Assembly: GCA_965227875.1 (NCBI GenBank)
Contig: OZ245783.1
Span: 4,216,001 to 4,280,000, forward strand
Source of the DNA: G965227875 sp965227875
Lineage (GTDB): Bacteria > Pseudomonadota > Alphaproteobacteria > Rhizobiales > JAJFHC01
Length of the DNA: 64,000 nt
Reading direction: 5' to 3'
In this document: positions 46,843 to 55,618 of the stretch, piece after piece
How the letters are laid out: every line of letters starts with the position of its first letter
How positions within the stretch are numbered: position 1 is the first letter of the stretch
Translations under genes and position numbers: made by a program
The notes under the pieces: generated by a model
What the model was told of the DNA's origin: nothing
The model's input: the letters and a program-made list of their open reading frames with translations, nothing else
The model's database searches: none

Positions 46843-48217
46843 ATTCGAGTCCGAAATCGCCGAACTGACCAGCGCACGATCGGAACAGATCGCGTCGCGG
46901 ATCGGCGAATTCGGACCCGTGTTCCGGAACATCGTCTCCGACCAGACACCCTACGCGCTGACCGGGCGGGTGACGAAGGTGGTCGGCACAATCATCCACG
47001 CGGTCGTGGCCGACGTGGAAATCGGCGAGATCGTCGAACTCTACACGCGCGCCTCCGGGGTCCGCCTGATGGCCGAAGTGGTCGGTTTCCTCAAGGACGA
47101 GGCGCTTCTGTCCCCGATCGGCGAGACCTACGGCATCGCCCCGAAAACCGAAGTAAGGCCCACCGGCAGGGTGCAGTCGGTGGCCGTCGGGGAGGGGCTC
47201 AAGGGGCGGGTAATCGACGGGCTCGGCAACTTCATCGACGGCAAGACCGACCTCTTCACGCCGGAAGGCTATTATCCCGTCTACCAGGACCCGCCCGACC
47301 CCATGGTCCGGCGCGTCATTTCCGAGCCGCTGTCGCTCGGGCTTCGCGTTCTCGACGGCATCATGACCTGCGGCGAAGGCCAGCGCATGGGCATATTCGC
47401 GGCCGCAGGCGGCGGAAAGTCGACGCTGCTGTCCATGCTCGTGAAGGGCGCGGATGTGGATGTGACGGTGCTGGCGCTGATCGGTGAGCGCGGCCGAGAA
47501 GTTCGCGAGTTCATCGAACACGACCTTGGCCCGGAGGGGCTGGCGAAGTCGGTCATCGTGGTCGCCACGTCCGACAAGAGCTCCATGGAAAGGGCCAAGG
47601 CTGCTTTTGTCGCCACGTCCATCGCTGAATATTTCCGCGACCAGGGGAAGAGGGTCCTCTTCCTCATGGATTCCGTCACGCGATTCGCCCGGGCCCAGCG
47701 CGAGATCGGGCTCGCGGCCGGCGAACCTCCGACGCGGCGCGGCTTTCCCCCGTCTGTCTTCGCCAACCTGCCCAAGCTGATGGAACGCGTCGGGATGAAC
47801 GACAAGGGGTCGATCACCGCGCTCTACACGGTGCTGGTGGAAGGCGACGACATGAACGAACCGGTCGCCGACGAGACCCGCTCCATTCTCGACGGCCACA
47901 TCATCCTGTCGCGCAAGCTGGCGGCGGCGAACCACTATCCCGCCATCGACGTGCTCTCGTCCAAGAGCCGCGTCATGGACGCCGTCGTGTCCGAAGAGCA
48001 CAGTGAATGGGCAAGGCAGATAAACGCTTGGCTGGCCAAGTATGCCGACGTTGAACTCCTCGTGAAGATCGGGGAGTATAAACAGGGAAGCGATCCCGAC
48101 GCGGATATCGCGATCCAGAAATACAAGCCGATCAACGAGTTTCTCCAGCAGCGGACCAACGAGTTCGACGACTTCCAGACAACGCTCGAGAAGCTCAAGT
48201 CACTGGCGTCGTCATGA
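46835..48217 (+). CDS. sctN: Type III secretion ATPase SctN
   Basis: This 460-residue F1-beta-like hexameric ATPase unfolds substrates and strips chaperones. The Walker A motif AAGGGKS ends at about Lys195-Ser196, Walker B is VLFLMDSVTRFA, and the FliI/YscN signature GEPPTRRGFPPSVF follows. Its N-terminus is typical of injectisome rather than rotary F-type ATPases. It overlaps sctL by 8 bp and sctO by 4 bp (ATGA). Confidence 0.97.
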   Translation: MAEFESEIAELTSARSEQIASRIGEFGPVFRNIVSDQTPYALTGRVTKVVGTIIHAVVADVEIGEIVELYTRASGVRLMAEVVGFLKDEALLSPIGETYGIAPKTEVRPTGRVQSVAVGEGLKGRVIDGLGNFIDGKTDLFTPEGYYPVYQDPPDPMVRRVISEPLSLGLRVLDGIMTCGEGQRMGIFAAAGGGKSTLLSMLVKGADVDVTVLALIGERGREVREFIEHDLGPEGLAKSVIVVATSDKSSMERAKAAFVATSIAEYFRDQGKRVLFLMDSVTRFARAQREIGLAAGEPPTRRGFPPSVFANLPKLMERVGMNDKGSITALYTVLVEGDDMNEPVADETRSILDGHIILSRKLAAANHYPAIDVLSSKSRVMDAVVSEEHSEWARQINAWLAKYADVELLVKIGEYKQGSDPDADIAIQKYKPINEFLQQRTNEFDDFQTTLEKLKSLASS

Positions 48218-48693
48218 TCGACAAGTTCAAGACATTGCTGCGCGTCAAGACGCTCCGCGAGGAGCGCCTGTTCAGCGAACTCCAGGTCAAGCGCCAGCAG
48301 GTGGCCGATGCGAACGAGGCCCTCGCGCGTGCCGAGGAGATTGTTCGCGAAAGCGAGATGACGCTGCCCGAACGCGAGGAGGCGATCTATCGGGAGGTGT
48401 ACGGCAAGGTCATAGATCTGCTCGAGGTGGACGATGTGAAGGGGCGGGTCGTCGATCTCGAGAAGGCCCACGAACGCCTGAAGGACAAGCGCGAGCGGGC
48501 TGTGCACGTGCGCGACAGACTCGTTGACGAACTCCAGGTGATCAAGGACGATTACCAGAAGGCGATACGCGAGCGCGACAAGTACACGATCATCACCGAC
48601 GGCCTGATTCAGGAAGCGGTCGCGCTGGCCGAGCATCAGGAGGAAATGGAGATCGAGGATCTCTTCGCAAAGGGGAAACCGAAACCGGCATGA
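48214..48693 (+). CDS. sctO: Type III secretion stalk protein SctO
   Basis: This 159-residue, almost wholly helical and highly charged protein forms a two-stranded coiled coil of the YscO/FliJ kind, the central stalk linking the ATPase to the export gate. Identification rests on position straight after sctN, length and coiled-coil composition. Both ends overlap neighbours by ATGA, so it is made in step with sctN and sctP. Confidence 0.85.
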   Translation: MIDKFKTLLRVKTLREERLFSELQVKRQQVADANEALARAEEIVRESEMTLPEREEAIYREVYGKVIDLLEVDDVKGRVVDLEKAHERLKDKRERAVHVRDRLVDELQVIKDDYQKAIRERDKYTIITDGLIQEAVALAEHQEEMEIEDLFAKGKPKPA

Positions 48694-49424
48694 CGACCAT
48701 CGGCAAACCGACACACGCCGAGACCCAGGCGACACAGGATGCCTTCGCGCGCCGCGGCAACGCGGACCGGGAACGCAATCCGTTCGCGCGTGACGGCCAC
48801 GCGTCGGCCGGGTTCAGCGGCGGAGACCAGTTGCGCCAGGATGGCCGCCCTGTGGCCCAGCAGGTCAGCGAGGCGGCCTTTGCCGAAAAGATGAAACAGG
48901 CGGTGGCCGACGGCGGCGGCAAAGCCGGGGCCGACGGCATGGACGACGACGTTCCGCGCCTTCTGGCCATGGTGGAGCCGCCCAGCGTGTCCCGGCTGCT
49001 TGCCGGAGACACGGGCGGGGCGGCCAGGGAGCTGGCCGGACTGTCGGCGCGGACAAGCGAGATGGTGGAGACCGTGTCCGCGCGCGTCGAGAGCGCATTC
49101 AGGTCCGCCATGCAGCCGGCACAAGGCATGCCGGTCAACCTGCGGCTGCAGCTCGATGCCGGCACCCACGGGCTTTCCGGCCTCGTGATCAACTCTTCGG
49201 CGACCACGCTCGAAGTGGTGCTCGAGCGCGTGACGGGGGCCATGTCGGATGAACTGCTCCAGGCCGCGCAGGCGCTGGCCCGCACGCTCCAGGAACGGTT
49301 TCCGCGCCGCGTGGTCAAGGTCCTGGACACCGTCGGTTCGGGCGAGGATGGTGCCTCGAGTATCGATGGCAGAACGGCAGGCAGTCCTTCAGCGTCTCGC
49401 GAAACCGGAAAAGACTCGTGCTGA
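48690..49424 (+). CDS. sctP: Type III secretion needle-length/specificity protein SctP (FliK/YscP-like)
   Basis: This 244-residue protein has a disordered, Gly/Ala/Gln-rich N-terminal half and a compact C-terminal domain (about 145-215), where VNLRLQLDAGTHGLSG resembles the FliK/YscP substrate-switch domain. Position between sctO and sctQ matches yscP. It is shorter than the YscP ruler, which would predict a short needle if the ruler model holds. It overlaps sctQ by 7 bp. Confidence 0.7.
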   Translation: MTTIGKPTHAETQATQDAFARRGNADRERNPFARDGHASAGFSGGDQLRQDGRPVAQQVSEAAFAEKMKQAVADGGGKAGADGMDDDVPRLLAMVEPPSVSRLLAGDTGGAARELAGLSARTSEMVETVSARVESAFRSAMQPAQGMPVNLRLQLDAGTHGLSGLVINSSATTLEVVLERVTGAMSDELLQAAQALARTLQERFPRRVVKVLDTVGSGEDGASSIDGRTAGSPSASRETGKDSC

Positions 49425-50596
49425 CGACGCCCTGGACACCCTCCGAAATCGCCGTGAAACATGACGACACGGGGTTCTGGAACGCCGTGCTCAGTTATTC
49501 GGGCCAGCCCGTGCAGGTGCCCGGCAAGACGAGTTCCATCTCGTTCCGACAGGCGGACAGGCCCGATGGCCAACTGCCCGCTCACAGGATCAGGGTGCGC
49601 GACAGCGACGACCTGGTCGTCGTCTGCGAGAGTTTCCCGTTCAATGCCCTGTTCAATCTCGAACTGAACTATGCCGACATCGCCGTGGTGGCCGAACCGC
49701 TGCGCAGCGCGCTTTACGAAGGGGTCGTATCGACGCTTCTGGGCGCGATGCCGGACGATGTCTCCTCGGACCTTAAACTTGAGGCGACCGGAGCCCTGTC
49801 GGAGATCTGCGATCCCGGTATGGCGGGGAAGCTGACCTGGCTTGCGGTGACCGTGTCAGGCATCGCCGCGGAGAATGTCGAGGCGACCGTCGGGCTGACA
49901 CCGAGGATGGTGGCCGAGACGCTCGGGGCCGACCGGATGTCGGGCCAGGCGGTGTGGCGGGAGCTGGGCCAGCATATCTCCGTCGCCGCGCGACCGGTCG
50001 CCGGCTATAGCCGCCTATCGCTCGAAGACTTCAGAAACATCGCGGTGGGTGACGCGGTGCTCCTGTCCTTGTCCGAAAGCGTGCGCCATGTCTGCGTCGC
50101 GGATCTGACATTCGAATTTGCCCGGGGCGAAGAAGGCTGGGCCTGTTCGGGCTCGTTCAGGACAGGAACCCGGTTCCTCAATGGCCTATCCGGCGACAAC
50201 AGGGGTGGAACAGTGCAGACCGAACAGGACGACACGGCACAGGACGGTGCCGATACGGACGCTGAAAGCAAAGCAGGGCAGGCGGAAGAGGCCGGCCAGC
50301 AGGACGAGGCCGCGGCGGAAACGGCTCAGGTGGATCCGACGCCGGCGGCGGATGCGCCGCTCGACAAGGTTCTGCCGGTGACGCTCGAGTTCGGTTTCGC
50401 CGAGCGCCAGGTGCCGCTCGCCGAGATCGAGGCCTGGCAGGCCGGCAGCATCGTCGAACTGGACATGCCGGAGATCACCGACGGGATTTCCGTCGCGATG
50501 CGGGTCAACGGCCAGCTCGTTGGACATGGCGACCTCGTGAAGATAGATGACCGCGTCGCCGTGAGAATCAGCCAGTTACACTTTTCCCGCACCTGA
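49418..50596 (+). CDS. sctQ: Type III secretion C-ring/sorting-platform protein SctQ
   Basis: This 392-residue protein belongs to the YscQ/FliM-FliN family. The C-terminal 70 residues form a SpoA domain (VTLEFGFAERQVPLAEIEAW to VAVRISQLHF), joined by a long acidic, Gln/Glu/Ala-rich linker (about 266-310) to an N-terminal region with a probable first SpoA domain near 190-260. The GTG start at 49418 overlaps the sctP stop and follows GGAAAAG. An internal start at 50213 may yield a separate short form. Confidence 0.9.
   Translation: MLTTPWTPSEIAVKHDDTGFWNAVLSYSGQPVQVPGKTSSISFRQADRPDGQLPAHRIRVRDSDDLVVVCESFPFNALFNLELNYADIAVVAEPLRSALYEGVVSTLLGAMPDDVSSDLKLEATGALSEICDPGMAGKLTWLAVTVSGIAAENVEATVGLTPRMVAETLGADRMSGQAVWRELGQHISVAARPVAGYSRLSLEDFRNIAVGDAVLLSLSESVRHVCVADLTFEFARGEEGWACSGSFRTGTRFLNGLSGDNRGGTVQTEQDDTAQDGADTDAESKAGQAEEAGQQDEAAAETAQVDPTPAADAPLDKVLPVTLEFGFAERQVPLAEIEAWQAGSIVELDMPEITDGISVAMRVNGQLVGHGDLVKIDDRVAVRISQLHFSRT
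50213..50596 (+). CDS. Predicted short isoform SctQ-C from an internal start
   Basis: An in-frame GTG at codon 266 of sctQ is preceded by AGGGGTGG with a 4-7 base gap, a strong ribosome site in the middle of a coding region. It lies at the linker between domains and would give a 127-residue protein: the acidic linker plus the C-terminal SpoA domain. YscQ of Yersinia, SsaQ of Salmonella and Spa33 of Shigella make comparable short forms needed for the sorting platform. Production here is inferred. Confidence 0.5.
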   Translation: MQTEQDDTAQDGADTDAESKAGQAEEAGQQDEAAAETAQVDPTPAADAPLDKVLPVTLEFGFAERQVPLAEIEAWQAGSIVELDMPEITDGISVAMRVNGQLVGHGDLVKIDDRVAVRISQLHFSRT

Positions 50597-50634
50597 GCGG
50601 GCGCCTGACCGAATCCGGGATGTGAGCCGCCACA

Positions 50635-51276
50635 ATGACCGATCCACTTAGTCTGATACTCGTCCTGGCGGTCGCGGCCCTGTTTCCGTTCCTGGCCGTC
50701 GTGGCGACGTCCTTCATCAAGCTGTCGGTCGTGCTGCTGCTGGTAAGAAACGCCCTCGGCGTGCAGCAGATCCCGCCCAACATGGCGCTCAACGCCTTGG
50801 CGCTCATCCTCTCCGGCTACATCATGACCCCGGTCTTCATCGAGACCTACGCCATCCTGTCGACGGGCAACTTCACCTTCGGCAACGTGGAGGACATGCA
50901 GACGGCGTTCAACGCGGCCAAGGGACCGCTGATCAGGTTTCTCGACGGCCACGCCGACATTCGCGAGAAGACCTTCTTCTTCGAAGCCGCCCGCAAACTC
51001 TGGCCGCCGGAGATCTCGCAGAATCTGGAAATGAGCAGCATTGCCGTGGTCCTGCCGGCATTCACCGTAAGCCAGCTTCGCGAAGCCTTCGAGATCGGCT
51101 TCCTTCTCTACCTGCCGTTCATCGTCATCGACCTGATCGTGTCGAACATTCTGCTCGCCATGGGCATGATGATGGTCTCGCCGCTGACGATTTCGCTGCC
51201 CTTCAAGCTCTTCCTCTTCGTCATGGTGGACGGCTGGTCACGGCTGATCCTCGGCCTCGTGAAGACGTACATGTAA
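50635..51276 (+). CDS. sctR: Type III secretion export-gate protein SctR
   Basis: This 213-residue YscR/FliP-family membrane protein forms the core of the export gate with SctS and SctT. The family stretch ATSFIKLSVVLLLVRNALG is split here by hydrophobic residues, with QQIPPNMALNALALIL after it and the C-terminal MMMVSPLTISLPFKLFLFV. About four membrane helices are predicted, and the length is typical. Confidence 0.96.
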   Translation: MTDPLSLILVLAVAALFPFLAVVATSFIKLSVVLLLVRNALGVQQIPPNMALNALALILSGYIMTPVFIETYAILSTGNFTFGNVEDMQTAFNAAKGPLIRFLDGHADIREKTFFFEAARKLWPPEISQNLEMSSIAVVLPAFTVSQLREAFEIGFLLYLPFIVIDLIVSNILLAMGMMMVSPLTISLPFKLFLFVMVDGWSRLILGLVKTYM

Positions 51277-51301
51277 CGCAAGCGGTCGGGATCGTATCGA
51301 T

Positions 51302-51571
51302 ATGTCGCCAGATGACGCACTGTTCCAGATCACGGAGGCCATGATCCTCGTCATGCTCCTGTCCATGCCCCCCATCGTGGTGGCATCGGTTGTGGGCATC
51401 GTCGTGTCGCTGCTCCAGGCCCTGACCCAGATTCAGGAACAGACGCTGTCTTTCGGCATCAAGCTGATCGCGGTGGCAATCACAATCGCGGCCATGGCCG
51501 GGTTCCTCGGCGCGGAAATGCTCAATTTCACCATCGGGCTCTTCGACGATTTCCCGAAACTGACCCGTTAG
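51302..51571 (+). CDS. sctS: Type III secretion export-gate protein SctS
   Basis: This 89-residue YscS/FliQ-family protein has two membrane helices and the conserved GIVVSLLQALTQIQEQTL stretch between them. The length is normal. It lies 25 bp after sctR and 21 bp before sctT. Confidence 0.96.
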   Translation: MSPDDALFQITEAMILVMLLSMPPIVVASVVGIVVSLLQALTQIQEQTLSFGIKLIAVAITIAAMAGFLGAEMLNFTIGLFDDFPKLTR

Positions 51572-51592
51572 GCCGGGTGAGGCGGGCGCCCG

Positions 51593-52444
51593 ATGCTTGA
51601 ACTCATCGACTTCTTCAAGCAGTTCGAGCAGTTGTTCGTCACCCTGGCGCTGTCGCTCGCGCGCATGTTCGCCTTCATCTCGACGGCGCAGATCCTGAGT
51701 TCCGGCACCATCTCCCGACTGCCGCGAAACGCCGTGGTGATCGCGCTTTGCGCGCCGATCGTTCCGGTCAACTACGTTTCTATGCTGACGGTCGAATATA
51801 CCGCGGCGAGCTTTGCGCTGACGTTCTTCAAGGAATACGCCATCGGCCTGGTGATCGGTTATGCCGTGGGGTGGCTGTTCTGGGCTGTCCAGGCCTCCGG
51901 TGCGCTCATCGACAACCAGCGCGGGGCGGCGATCGCGGCCAGCATCGACCCGCTGCAGGGCCACGAGACGTCGCCGCTCGGCAACCTGTTTTCCCAGGCT
52001 TTCACCACATACCTTTTCACCACGGGCGGGATGCTCGTCATCATCAACATCGTCTACACCTCGTTCTGGGTGTGGCCGGTGACGAAGATGGTGCCGCTGG
52101 TTCATGAACGGTTTCCGGAACTCATGCTCGAGATCCTCGACACCTTCATGGACATCATGTTCGTGATCGCGGCACCCGTGGTCGGGATCATGTTCCTTGC
52201 GGAGTTCGCCCTCGCCCTGGTCAGCAGGTTCGCGCCCCAGATCCAGGTTTTCATCTTGGCCATGCCCATCAAGAGCGGCATAGCCGTCTTTATCCTGGTC
52301 CTGTATTTCAGCACCCTGTTCCCCTATGCTGCGTCCCAGTCGGAACAGTTCTCGACCTTCATCGACGAGATCTACAATCTCCTCCGGGCAGGCGAGAGGG
52401 TTGTTCCGCTCATGCCGGAAGGGTCCGGATTGGATACGCCATGA
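51593..52444 (+). CDS. sctT: Type III secretion export-gate protein SctT
   Basis: This 283-residue YscT/FliR-family membrane protein completes the SctRST gate. It has about six hydrophobic helices and the family segment SGALIDNQRGAAIAASIDP followed by SPLGNLFSQ. Its last codons overlap the sctU ATG by 4 bp (ATGA, 52441-52444). Confidence 0.96.
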   Translation: MLELIDFFKQFEQLFVTLALSLARMFAFISTAQILSSGTISRLPRNAVVIALCAPIVPVNYVSMLTVEYTAASFALTFFKEYAIGLVIGYAVGWLFWAVQASGALIDNQRGAAIAASIDPLQGHETSPLGNLFSQAFTTYLFTTGGMLVIINIVYTSFWVWPVTKMVPLVHERFPELMLEILDTFMDIMFVIAAPVVGIMFLAEFALALVSRFAPQIQVFILAMPIKSGIAVFILVLYFSTLFPYAASQSEQFSTFIDEIYNLLRAGERVVPLMPEGSGLDTP

Positions 52445-53637
52445 GCCAAAACAGCAGCGGCGAAAAAACAGAACAACCGACACCGAAAAAGGAACGCGAC
52501 GCCCGGCAGAAGGGCCAGGTCGCGCGCAGCCAGGAAACCGTCACCACCATCTCGCTCGCCGCAGCCATCGCGTATCTGTGGGCCACCTTCGAGAGTTCGA
52601 TGGAAACTCTTGTCGGTCTCATGGACAAGATGGCCCTGCTGGCCGTCGGTGATTTCCGCACCAATGCCCTGAACGCGGTGTCGATCGCATTTCGCGACGC
52701 GTCGCTCCTGCTCCTGCCGTTGCTCGGCGTCGTCCTCGTGGCCGGTTTCTTTGCCAACTACTTCCAGTTCGGTTCGATTTTCGCCATGGAAAACATCATG
52801 CCGAAACTCGAAAAGGTGAATCCGGGCAAGGGCTTCAAGCGCATCTTTTCGATGAAGCAGGTCGTCGAGACGCTCAAGTCGATCTTCAAGATCGTCTTCC
52901 TGTCGATCCTTCTCTTCTTCGTCATCCGCGCGGCGATCGGCCCGTACATCAATTCCGTCCCCTGCGGGATGCCCTGTCTGAACGACGTCACCAGCGCCAT
53001 CCTGTTCTACACGCTCCTCCTGACCGCATTCGCCTTCCTCGTCGTCGCCGTCGCCGACTTCGTCTATCAGCGCAAGTCGCACACGAAGAGCCTGATGATG
53101 TCCAAGGAAGAGGTGAAACGGGAATACAAGGAAAGCGAAGGCGACCCGATCATCAAGGGCAAGCGCAAGCAGCTTGCCCAGGAACTGATCATGAGCGACG
53201 GCGGCAAGGCGGCCAGCAAGTCATCCGCCGTGGTGGTGAACCCGACACACCTGGCCGTCGCCATCGACTACCGCCCCGACGAGGCGCCGTTGCCCATCGT
53301 GGTCGCCAAGGGCCGCAACGTTCAGGCCCATTACCTGCGCAGCCAGGCGGAGGAGGCGGGCGTTCCCGTCTTCCGCAACCGCCAGCTCGCCCGCGCACTC
53401 TTCGCCGACGTGGCCGAAGGACAGTATATCCCGGACGAGCTTTTCGACGCGGTCGCCGAAGTCCTCGCCTGGGTCTCCCGGAACAAGCACCTGCTCTACG
53501 ATGGCCCGCTCGACCATGGCGTCATCGACATGGAGGCCGGAGACCACAAGGCGGCCGGGCAGGAAGACGCCGGAACCGGCGGTTTCCGTTTCGATCCCGA
53601 CAGACCATTCGCGACGCCGTTCGACCGGACCGACTGA
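52441..53637 (+). CDS. sctU: Type III secretion autoprotease SctU
   Basis: This 398-residue YscU/FlhB-family protein controls substrate switching. It opens with the typical SGEKTEQPTPKKERDARQKGQ, has four membrane helices in residues 30-210, and a cytoplasmic domain with the autocleavage motif Asn267-Pro-Thr-His270. The C-terminal 40 residues are an extra Gly/Asp-rich tail. It ends the structural gene run. Confidence 0.97.
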   Translation: MSQNSSGEKTEQPTPKKERDARQKGQVARSQETVTTISLAAAIAYLWATFESSMETLVGLMDKMALLAVGDFRTNALNAVSIAFRDASLLLLPLLGVVLVAGFFANYFQFGSIFAMENIMPKLEKVNPGKGFKRIFSMKQVVETLKSIFKIVFLSILLFFVIRAAIGPYINSVPCGMPCLNDVTSAILFYTLLLTAFAFLVVAVADFVYQRKSHTKSLMMSKEEVKREYKESEGDPIIKGKRKQLAQELIMSDGGKAASKSSAVVVNPTHLAVAIDYRPDEAPLPIVVAKGRNVQAHYLRSQAEEAGVPVFRNRQLARALFADVAEGQYIPDELFDAVAEVLAWVSRNKHLLYDGPLDHGVIDMEAGDHKAAGQEDAGTGGFRFDPDRPFATPFDRTD

Positions 53638-53925
53638 GAGGCTTGGTCGTTCCGGTCTCTGCGATCCGGTCTGGGCGAACGGGTGGTTTCACCGGCCTGC
53701 GGGGCGAAAATCGGGCGGCTAATGCATTCAAGTGTGCTGTTTGACACAGTCGGCGGAGCCGACGCCGCCTATCTCTGGTCAGTAGCGATGCTGACCGGTC
53801 CGGATGAGAACCCCGGTGACCTGAATTCGGAAAAAACCGTATTCTATGGCACACTTGGCGGAAATCGGATTGGATAGATTACCCGGTGAAACCGGGTGCT
53901 CGAGATAACAAGAGGGACAAGGGAA
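53638..53925 (+). promoter_or_regulatory. Gap before the chaperone/translocator genes, with an inverted repeat
   Basis: This 288-bp gap holds no gene I can support. Near its end ACCCGGT-GAA-ACCGGGT (53881-53897) forms a perfect 7-bp inverted repeat 28 bp before the next ATG. It could be an operator or an mRNA hairpin. The gap suggests a separate promoter for translocator genes, which are often regulated apart from the apparatus. Confidence 0.35.
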
Positions 53926-54504
53926 ATGGCATCTATTCTCGACGGCATGATCGAAAACGAAGAGCAGCTCGCCCGCGTGCTGACAGTTGCGGACCGAGTC
54001 GCCGGCGAGATCTTCGAGGAGCTGAAACTCAACGACAATGAAGTCATGCAGCTCGTGAAGGAGGGCCTTTCTCCTGCCGACATCTTCGACATTTCCAAGG
54101 ACCAGCTCGACGCGCTTTTCACCCACGGATTGCAGATGGTGCAGTCCGGCGAACTCCAGAAGGCGCGGGACGTTTTCTTCCGTCTGGTGCAGCTCGAAGG
54201 CACCGACGAGCGTTTCATCTACGCTCTGGCGACGACCTACCAGCTTGAAGGCAACTTCCATACGGCCGGCAAGCTCTACATCCAGTTTCTGGCTCTCGAT
54301 GCGACCAACGCGGAAGGCTATCTGCGCCTCGGCGAGTGCTTCCTGTCGAACCAGGAATATGATCACGCGGAAAGCATGTTCCGCACGGCGATGAAGGAAG
54401 CGCAGCGTGGCAACGGCGAGGACCGTGTCGTCGGTTACGCGGAAAAGATGCTCGAACACGTGGCTGAGCGCCGCGCCGAGAACGGCGGCGGCACGGCCGG
54501 CTGA
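53926..54504 (+). CDS. Class II type III secretion chaperone (SycD/LcrH-like, TPR)
   Basis: This 192-residue protein carries an LcrH/SycD-like start (MIENEEQLARVL and a helical lead) and about three TPR motifs between residues 65 and 170 (for example RFIYALATTYQLEGNFHTAG). It lies directly before the two translocator-like genes, as LcrH lies before YopB and YopD, so it probably keeps them soluble. It is about 25 residues longer than SycD. The ATG at 53926 follows GAGGGACAAGGG. Confidence 0.82.
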   Translation: MASILDGMIENEEQLARVLTVADRVAGEIFEELKLNDNEVMQLVKEGLSPADIFDISKDQLDALFTHGLQMVQSGELQKARDVFFRLVQLEGTDERFIYALATTYQLEGNFHTAGKLYIQFLALDATNAEGYLRLGECFLSNQEYDHAESMFRTAMKEAQRGNGEDRVVGYAEKMLEHVAERRAENGGGTAG

Positions 54505-54583
54505 ACGAACGGGTTGAGGCCGGCGCCGACGCGCGACCGGCATGTACAGGCCGCGGATTGCGGTAATCAGGAAGGAGCTAAAG

Positions 54584-55588
54584 ATGGCAGACGTTGGCGG
54601 TATCAGGGGAACCCAGACCCAGACGACCCAGATCGATACGACCCAGGGCAAGGATGTCACCGGCTCCGGTATCACCGGCGCTTCGGGACCGGCACCCGAT
54701 CCCACGTCGCCGACCTATACGTCGATTCTCCAGAGCCTCGGCGCCTTCATGCCCCAGCTCGCCTCAGAGATGGTCGACATCCTGCTCGCGGAAGTCGTCT
54801 CGAAGATGAAGGACATCCAGGAGAAGAACAACACCGAGCGCCTCCAGATCGACGAGGAAAAGAAGCGCACAATGCTCACCCAGAAGCGCGAGAAACTCGA
54901 CGAGGCGACGGAAAAGGTCCAGGACGCCATCGCCAAGGAGGAAAGCTCGAGCATCTGGGACAAGATCAAGCTCGGTTTCCAGGCCCTCGGTGCCGCCATC
55001 ATGATCGGGCTGGGCGTCGCCTTGCTCTTCATTCCCGGCTTCCAGGCCGTCGGCGCGCTGATGATCACGGCAGGCGTCATATCCGCCATCATGGTAGCGG
55101 ATGCCTTGACCAAGGAACTCAGTGACAGCGGCATGGGCATCATGGGCAACATCGTGCTTGCCGCCGGCGGATCGGAGGAACAGGCCATGGATGCCGACCT
55201 CGGTTTCGGGATTGCGCTCGCTGTGGTGGGGATCGCTGTGGCGATCGCGACCTTCTTCGTGCCCGGCGGCCAGGCCAACGCCATGGCGACCATGGCCCAG
55301 AGCATCGCGACGATCGCCGGTGCAGTCATCAACATCACGACCGCGACAGGCGACATCGCCGCCGGCGTTGTCCGCTACCAGGCCGCCGACCTGAGGGCGG
55401 ACGCAAGCGAACTCCAGGCGGAAGCGAAGGAAATGGAGGCGCTGATGCAGATCCTCGATGCCTTCATGGACCAGGTGATGAGCTTCCTCATGGGCAGCAA
55501 CGACCGTTTCAACGAAATGATCGACGGCCTGATGCAGAACATCCAGGACAAGGGCGCCACGCTTTCCAAGGCCCAGTTCACCGGCTGA
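54584..55588 (+). CDS. sctE: Type III secretion translocator, two-hydrophobic-segment type (SctE/YopB-like)
   Basis: This 334-residue protein has a Thr/Gln/Gly-rich secretion-signal-like N-terminus (to about 45), a charged coiled coil (about 75-125), a hydrophobic region at about 130-170, a second at about 205-250, and an amphipathic C-terminus. Two hydrophobic segments after a coiled coil are the hallmark of YopB/SipB/EspD-type pore proteins. Identification is by architecture and position after the SycD-like gene. AGGAGCTAAAG precedes the ATG. Confidence 0.8.
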   Translation: MADVGGIRGTQTQTTQIDTTQGKDVTGSGITGASGPAPDPTSPTYTSILQSLGAFMPQLASEMVDILLAEVVSKMKDIQEKNNTERLQIDEEKKRTMLTQKREKLDEATEKVQDAIAKEESSSIWDKIKLGFQALGAAIMIGLGVALLFIPGFQAVGALMITAGVISAIMVADALTKELSDSGMGIMGNIVLAAGGSEEQAMDADLGFGIALAVVGIAVAIATFFVPGGQANAMATMAQSIATIAGAVINITTATGDIAAGVVRYQAADLRADASELQAEAKEMEALMQILDAFMDQVMSFLMGSNDRFNEMIDGLMQNIQDKGATLSKAQFTG

Positions 55589-55618
55589 CGTCTGGCGGAT
55601 CGCAAAAGGAACACAACA

